A stretch of 10,253 nucleotides of DNA. Origin: Bacillota bacterium (GTDB taxonomy: Bacteria > Bacillota > Bacilli > Bacillales > Cytobacillaceae). The first letter of the stretch is position 1. Every line of letters begins with the position of its first letter. This document shows, in pieces, positions 6,427 to 10,253 of this stretch. The position numbers were made by a program, and so were the translations under genes. The stretch covers positions 1-10,253 of the forward strand of contig JAUZPT010000077.1 of the NCBI GenBank assembly GCA_030705745.1. Direction: 5' to 3'. The notes beneath the pieces are model-generated. The model did no database searches, was not told the origin of the DNA, and was given only the letters and a program-made list of their open reading frames with translations.

Positions 6427-7524
6427 ATGAGAAAAAGCTCCATGTTAAAAATGGCAACAGTAGGAATGATATCCGTTTCATTATTTACAGGATGTTCAAG
6501 TCAAGGAAAAGACACTACCAAAAATGTAGCGAATAATAAGCTTTCAATTGAAGATATTACGAAAAATGCGAAAAAAGAAGGAGAAGTTAATTCTGTCGGG
6601 ATGCCTGATTCATGGGCAAACTGGAAAGGAACATGGCAGGATATCCAAACAAAATATAGCATTAAACATACCGATACAGATATGTCGAGTGCGGAAGAGT
6701 TGGCAAAATTCGAATCGGAAAAGGAAAATGCAACAGCCGATATTGGTGATGTCGGTGCTGCATTCGGTCCATTAGCAAAAGAAAAGGGTTTAACCCTTCC
6801 TTATAAAACAACGCATTGGAATGATATTCCGAGCTGGGCAAAGGATAAGGACGGAAATTGGGTCATAGGCTATACCGGTTCAATCGCGTTTATCACGGAC
6901 AAAAACAACGTAAAAAATCCTCCAAAATCTTGGAAGGACATTGAAAATGGAAACTACAAAGTGACGATTGGTGACGTATTAAAATCAAGCCAGGCACAGT
7001 TTGGCGTCTTAGCAGCTGCCTACGCAAAGGGTGGGGATGAAAAGAACATTCAGCCAGGAGTCGATTTCTTTGCAAAGCTGGCAAAGCAAGGACGCTTGCG
7101 TACGACGGATCCAAAGGTTACAGGCTTGGAAAAAGGAGAAGTTGACGTAGCGATTGTTTGGGATTTCAATGCCCTTGGCTATCGTGATCAAATTGATAAA
7201 AATCGTTTTGATGTTGTGATTCCACAAGAAGCATCCGTTGTTTCAGGCTATTGCACAGTTATTAACAAGAACGCTAAACATCCGAATGCTGCAATGCTTA
7301 CACGAGAATATATTTTATCCGATGCAGGACAAGCAAATCTGGCTAGAGGCTACGCACGTCCAATCCGTCAAGATGTGAAATTGCCAGCAGACGCAAAAGC
7401 AAAACTTCTTCCAAATGAGATGTATAAAAATGCTAAGCCTGTAGCAGATATGAAGGCATGGGATCAAACGACTCAACAATTGCTTCAAGAATGGCCAGAG
7501 AAGGTATTAATCAATGTCAAATAA
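6427..7524 (+). CDS. ABC importer substrate-binding lipoprotein (iron/polyamine/phosphonate-type)
   Basis: This is the extracellular receptor that captures the ligand and delivers it to the two permeases encoded downstream. The 365-residue protein starts with MRKSS, a hydrophobic stretch and lipobox LFTGC, giving a lipid-anchored mature protein from Cys23. The body has the two-lobe pattern of periplasmic-binding-like proteins related to PotD/AfuA/PhnS: a DIGDVGAAFG segment, GYTGSIAFITDKNNVKNPPK, a WKDIENGNYKV hinge-like stretch, KGEVDVAIVWDFNALGYRDQ and a C-terminal AMLTREYILSDAGQ. It opens the operon and ends 11 bases inside the next gene. Iron binders of this fold use clustered tyrosines; I cannot identify such a cluster with certainty, so iron is not favoured. 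The ligand is unassigned. Binding-protein role is confident, subfamily less so. Confidence 0.9.
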   Translation: MRKSSMLKMATVGMISVSLFTGCSSQGKDTTKNVANNKLSIEDITKNAKKEGEVNSVGMPDSWANWKGTWQDIQTKYSIKHTDTDMSSAEELAKFESEKENATADIGDVGAAFGPLAKEKGLTLPYKTTHWNDIPSWAKDKDGNWVIGYTGSIAFITDKNNVKNPPKSWKDIENGNYKVTIGDVLKSSQAQFGVLAAAYAKGGDEKNIQPGVDFFAKLAKQGRLRTTDPKVTGLEKGEVDVAIVWDFNALGYRDQIDKNRFDVVIPQEASVVSGYCTVINKNAKHPNAAMLTREYILSDAGQANLARGYARPIRQDVKLPADAKAKLLPNEMYKNAKPVADMKAWDQTTQQLLQEWPEKVLINVK

Positions 7525-8347
7525 GCTTGTATTTATTATGATAGATGGCTTACGTTATGATACTGCTGTATCTCAGATGGGATATTTGCATCACCTGATT
7601 GAAATGGGGAAAGCATCAAGGTATAAAGTGAAGTCGGAATTGCCTAGCCTTTCACGTCCGCTTTATGAAGTGTTATTAACAGGTACGCCTGTTTACAAAA
7701 ATGGAGTGACGACCAATCACACTGTACGGCTATCACATGAAGAAAGCTTATTTCATCTAACAAAATCAAACGGTTTGAAGAATGCGACTGCCTCTTATTA
7801 TTGGGTCAGTGAGCTGTATAATTCAGCACCCTTTAATATTAGTACAGACCGGATTCAATTAGACGATTCAAAACCGATTGAGCGGGGCATTTTCTACTGG
7901 GAAGATCATTATCCGGATACTCATTTATTTGCAGATGCCAATTTTTTGCTCAATACGTATGAACCTGATTTCCTGTATGTCCATTCGATGAATATTGATG
8001 ATGATGGACATAAATTCACAGCAGATTCTAAAGAATATCGAAATCGAGCGATCGCTGTGGATATTATTTTGGCAAGTGTACTCCCAAAATGGATAGAGGC
8101 AGGTTATCAAATAATTGTAACAGCTGATCATGGGATGAATGACGATGGACAACATGGTGGTACAACATTTGCAGATAGAGACGTTCCACTGTTTATTATC
8201 AGTGATCGATTCACAGCGGGAATATATGATAAGGAAATTCCTCAACTTCAGATTGCGCCTTTAGCATGTGAGTTGTTAAACATCCAACCATCTGCTGCCA
8301 TGCAACAACTATCCATTCCTAATTTAAAAGTGGCGTCTTCTAAATAA
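7514..8347 (+). CDS. Cytoplasmic alkaline-phosphatase-superfamily phosphohydrolase (NPP/PhnA-like)
   Basis: This is a 277-residue metal-dependent hydrolase of the type I phosphodiesterase/nucleotide pyrophosphatase branch, which also includes phosphonoacetate hydrolase. The two-metal site is complete: Asp11 (FIMIDG), candidate nucleophile Ser47 (LPSLSRP, where NPP enzymes usually have Thr), Asp162 and His166 (DDDGH), Asp205-His206 (TADHG) and His214 (QHGG). There is no signal peptide or membrane segment, so it should act in the cytoplasm. Its ATG lies inside the last codons of the binding-protein gene (11-base overlap including the stop), implying translational coupling. It is shorter than most NPPs (380 residues or more), so the substrate-capping insert looks reduced. 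The setting suggests it cleaves the imported ligand, perhaps a phosphodiester or phosphonate. That is inference; nothing here names the substrate. Confidence 0.88.
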   Translation: MSNKLVFIMIDGLRYDTAVSQMGYLHHLIEMGKASRYKVKSELPSLSRPLYEVLLTGTPVYKNGVTTNHTVRLSHEESLFHLTKSNGLKNATASYYWVSELYNSAPFNISTDRIQLDDSKPIERGIFYWEDHYPDTHLFADANFLLNTYEPDFLYVHSMNIDDDGHKFTADSKEYRNRAIAVDIILASVLPKWIEAGYQIIVTADHGMNDDGQHGGTTFADRDVPLFIISDRFTAGIYDKEIPQLQIAPLACELLNIQPSAAMQQLSIPNLKVASSK

Positions 8348-8359
8348 GAAGACGCTTTT
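8333..8359 (+). terminator. Hairpin with short U-tract over the phosphohydrolase stop codon (attenuator or stabiliser)
   Basis: A perfect 9-bp stem pairs GCGTCTTCT (8333-8341) with AGAAGACGC (8347-8355) around AAATA, followed by TTTT then CTT. The TAA stop (8345-8347) spans the loop and first right-arm base. Because the permease genes follow 36 bases later, it is more likely a partial terminator or a 3'-end-stabilising hairpin than a full stop. Confidence 0.65.
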
Positions 8360-8382
8360 CTTACTAGAAGGGAGTTTTTCAA

Positions 8383-9228
8383 TTGAGACGTATGAATGGA
8401 ATGCTTGTGGCTAGTCTCATTCCGTTTTCTGTTATTGTTCTTCTGTTTTTGTTTGTACCATTATTTTTCATGATTTACGGAAGCTTTCAAGGCGATGGTG
8501 GGACAGGCTTTACTTTTAAACAGTATGCCGAGATTTTTCAAAATGCTTATTATCATCAAGCGTTTAAAAACAGCATATTAATTTCATTTCTATCAAGTGT
8601 TATCGCGATCGTGTTGGCTGTATTTGCTACTTATTCAATTACACTTTTCCCAAAAAAAATTCAAGACCGCATATTGGTTTTCGCAAATTTAACATCCAAC
8701 TTTGCTGGGATTCCGTTGGCTTTTGCTTTTATCGTTTTATTAGGAAACAGCGGCTTGTTTACCTTGATATTTCGCCACTTTGGCTGGAATACGCTCAGTT
8801 CATTTAATGTGTATTCTTGGTCTGGACTGGTGCTCATTTATGTGTATTTTCAAATTCCTCTTGCCGTGATGCTCCTCTATCCGGTTTATCAGGGCATTCA
8901 AATACAATGGAAGGAAGCAGCTTCACTGCTTGGAGCTTCGTCTTCGCAGTTTTGGCTAAGAATCGGTCTGCCAGTAATCATGCCGAGTATCGCGGGTACA
9001 TTAAGCATTTTGTTTGCGAATGCAATGGGTGCCTACGCTTCTGCTTATGCGCTAACAGGAAGCACCTATAATCTTGTCACGATTCGAATTGGAGCATTGA
9101 CGGCCGGAGATATTTTTGCAAAACCCGAACTAGGAAGCGCGATCGCAACATTATTAGGCTTAACGCTTGTCGTTGCAATGCTCATTAATGAATGGTTATC
9201 ACGGAAGGTTAGGAGGGACTTAAGTTGA
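8383..9228 (+). CDS. ABC importer permease, first subunit
   Basis: This is one half of the membrane channel of the importer. The 281-residue protein has six predicted membrane segments (roughly 7-31, 64-90, 98-125, 140-165, 195-220, 245-272). The cytoplasmic EAA loop that docks on the ATPase reads EAASLLGAS at 178-186 followed by a conserved LP. Length and layout match the PotB/CysT-type six-helix permeases. The start is TTG 8383, chosen because AGAAGGGAG at 8366-8374 is 8 bases upstream; the next ATG (8392) would be 17 bases from that site. It follows the hairpin at 8333-8359 and overlaps the next permease by four bases. Confidence 0.92.
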   Translation: MRRMNGMLVASLIPFSVIVLLFLFVPLFFMIYGSFQGDGGTGFTFKQYAEIFQNAYYHQAFKNSILISFLSSVIAIVLAVFATYSITLFPKKIQDRILVFANLTSNFAGIPLAFAFIVLLGNSGLFTLIFRHFGWNTLSSFNVYSWSGLVLIYVYFQIPLAVMLLYPVYQGIQIQWKEAASLLGASSSQFWLRIGLPVIMPSIAGTLSILFANAMGAYASAYALTGSTYNLVTIRIGALTAGDIFAKPELGSAIATLLGLTLVVAMLINEWLSRKVRRDLS

Positions 9229-10004
9229 AACGGCCTCTATATCACTATCTTACAATTGGAATCGTACTTTTGTACTTAGTTGTTCCTCTATTGGGAACGT
9301 TTGTCTATTCGTTTGCCACACAATGGCATAAGACGATATTACCTGAGGGGTTAACCTTTCACTGGTATCAAGACTTATTTGGAGATGTACAATTCCTACA
9401 ATCATTAGGCAGGTCGCTTATCTTATCATTCGGTGCGACGGCTTTATCACTAGTGATTATGGTTCCTGCTATTTTTTCCATCGTCGTGTACGCACCGAAG
9501 CTAGAAAAGTTCATTCAGTCCTTAATTGTCATGACTTACGCGATGCCAGGTGTGATCATTGCAGTTGGATTAATAAGAGCGTATTCTAACAGCGGCATTT
9601 CTATGGTGCTCGTTACCATTGGTGCCTACTTTGTAGCAATCCTTCCTTATATGTATCAAGGAACACGAAACAGCTTGAGAAACATCCATGCGGTATCACT
9701 CATGGAGGCAGCCCAAATACTTGGGGCAAGCCAAATTACGGCATTTAAAAAGGTTATTTTGCCAAATATTATGTCAGGTATTCTTGTTTCTTCCCTGCTT
9801 TCGTTTTCGATATTATTTGGAGAATTCGTGTTAGTGAACCTTTTGGTGGGGGGAAGTTTTGAAACAATTCAGGTATACCTTTATCAAAAACTAAATCAAA
9901 GCGGACATATAGCAAGTGCGATTGTTGTTTGTTATTTTTTCTTAATCTGCATTCTTTCTGCAATCATTGTAAAAGTGACTCGTACAAAAAAGGAGACAGT
10001 GTGA
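9225..10004 (+). CDS. ABC importer permease, second subunit
   Basis: This is the partner half of the channel: 259 residues with about six membrane segments, beginning at residues 8-31 and ending around 232-253. The EAA loop reads EAAQILGAS at 161-169, then KVILPN. It belongs to the PotC/CysW-type permeases. The start is TTG 9225, overlapping the TGA stop of the previous gene as TTGA. A consensus AGGAGG (9211-9216) inside the previous gene lies 8 bases upstream, so translation is probably coupled and subunits made in equal amounts. Separate genes for the two permeases fit the PhnU/PhnV and PotB/PotC arrangement rather than the fused FbpB type. Confidence 0.92.
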   Translation: MKRPLYHYLTIGIVLLYLVVPLLGTFVYSFATQWHKTILPEGLTFHWYQDLFGDVQFLQSLGRSLILSFGATALSLVIMVPAIFSIVVYAPKLEKFIQSLIVMTYAMPGVIIAVGLIRAYSNSGISMVLVTIGAYFVAILPYMYQGTRNSLRNIHAVSLMEAAQILGASQITAFKKVILPNIMSGILVSSLLSFSILFGEFVLVNLLVGGSFETIQVYLYQKLNQSGHIASAIVVCYFFLICILSAIIVKVTRTKKETV

Positions 10005-10005
10005 T

Positions 10006-10253
10006 ATGGGTTATGTAACGATAGACAATATTAATAAATCTTTTGCTGGCCAAACAGTGCTACACGATTTAAATCTTTCTTTCAAAGAAGGAGAATTTGT
10101 TACATTGTTGGGTCCGAGCGGCTGTGGGAAAAGTACACTTTTACGTATTCTTGCAGGATTAATCTCTCCTGAACAAGGTATAATCAAAATTGATGGAAAA
10201 GACGTGACGCATGTAAAGGCAAAAGATCGCCAAATTGGAATGGTATTCCAATC
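10006..10253 (+). CDS. ABC importer ATP-binding subunit, 3'-truncated by window edge
   Basis: This is the ATPase that powers the importer; only the first 82 codons are in the window. It shows the A-loop aromatic Phe13 (NKSF), Walker A GPSGCGKST at 36-44, and the start of the Q-loop (GMVFQ, Gln82). The signature motif, Walker B and any C-terminal regulatory domain lie outside. The ATG is one base after the stop of the second permease and AGGAGA at 9991-9996 is 9 bases upstream. A PotA/FbpC/PhnT-type subunit of about 330-370 residues is expected from the family; the length cannot be checked here. Confidence 0.95.
   Translation, partial: MGYVTIDNINKSFAGQTVLHDLNLSFKEGEFVTLLGPSGCGKSTLLRILAGLISPEQGIIKIDGKDVTHVKAKDRQIGMVFQ

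Noticed and set aside
7925..8245. 106-codon minus-strand open frame
   Set aside because: It is a shadow of the phosphohydrolase gene, whose catalytic motifs are read on the + strand.
8817..9071. 84-codon + strand open frame
   Set aside because: It is out of frame within the first permease, which has the conserved EAA loop and membrane segments.

Overview
The window looks like chromosomal DNA of a low-GC Gram-positive bacterium, most likely a Bacillus-like member of the Bacillaceae. The clues are the AT-rich sequence, strong AGGAGG-type ribosome binding sites, several U-tailed intrinsic terminators, a Gram-positive lipoprotein signal with a lipobox, TTG start codons and a SwrC-like RND pump. 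All genes read on the + strand. I see no RNA genes, mobile elements or CRISPR array.

Layout. (1) Positions 1-2103 hold the C-terminal two thirds of an RND efflux transporter whose 5' end lies outside the window. (2) Positions 2104-2406 hold two strong intrinsic terminators in tandem. (3) Positions 2407-4650 encode a membrane-anchored PAS-PAS-GGDEF-EAL protein for cyclic-di-GMP synthesis and breakdown, ending in a terminator that contains its own stop codon. (4) Positions 4786-6033 encode a membrane-anchored or secreted M14-like (DUF2817-type) metallocarboxypeptidase, followed by a terminator. (5) Positions 6167-6426 hold a promoter region and long leader, with a perfect 12-bp palindrome and a direct repeat around the likely promoter. 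(6) Positions 6427-10253 hold a tight ABC importer operon: substrate-binding lipoprotein, cytoplasmic alkaline-phosphatase-superfamily phosphohydrolase, two permeases, and an ATPase cut off by the window end.

How the genes work together. The first three loci are probably separate transcription units, each closed by a terminator. The last five genes form one unit: reading frames overlap or abut at three of the four junctions, and the phosphohydrolase sits between the binding protein and the permeases. The binding protein and permeases are of the iron/polyamine/2-aminoethylphosphonate importer type, and the enzyme has the metal ligands of phosphodiesterase/phosphonate hydrolases but no export signal. 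My inference is that the operon imports a phosphorus-containing organic compound (phosphodiester, phosphomonoester or phosphonate) and cleaves it inside the cell. The exact substrate cannot be read from the sequence. A hairpin over the phosphohydrolase stop codon may set the binding-protein-to-permease ratio.
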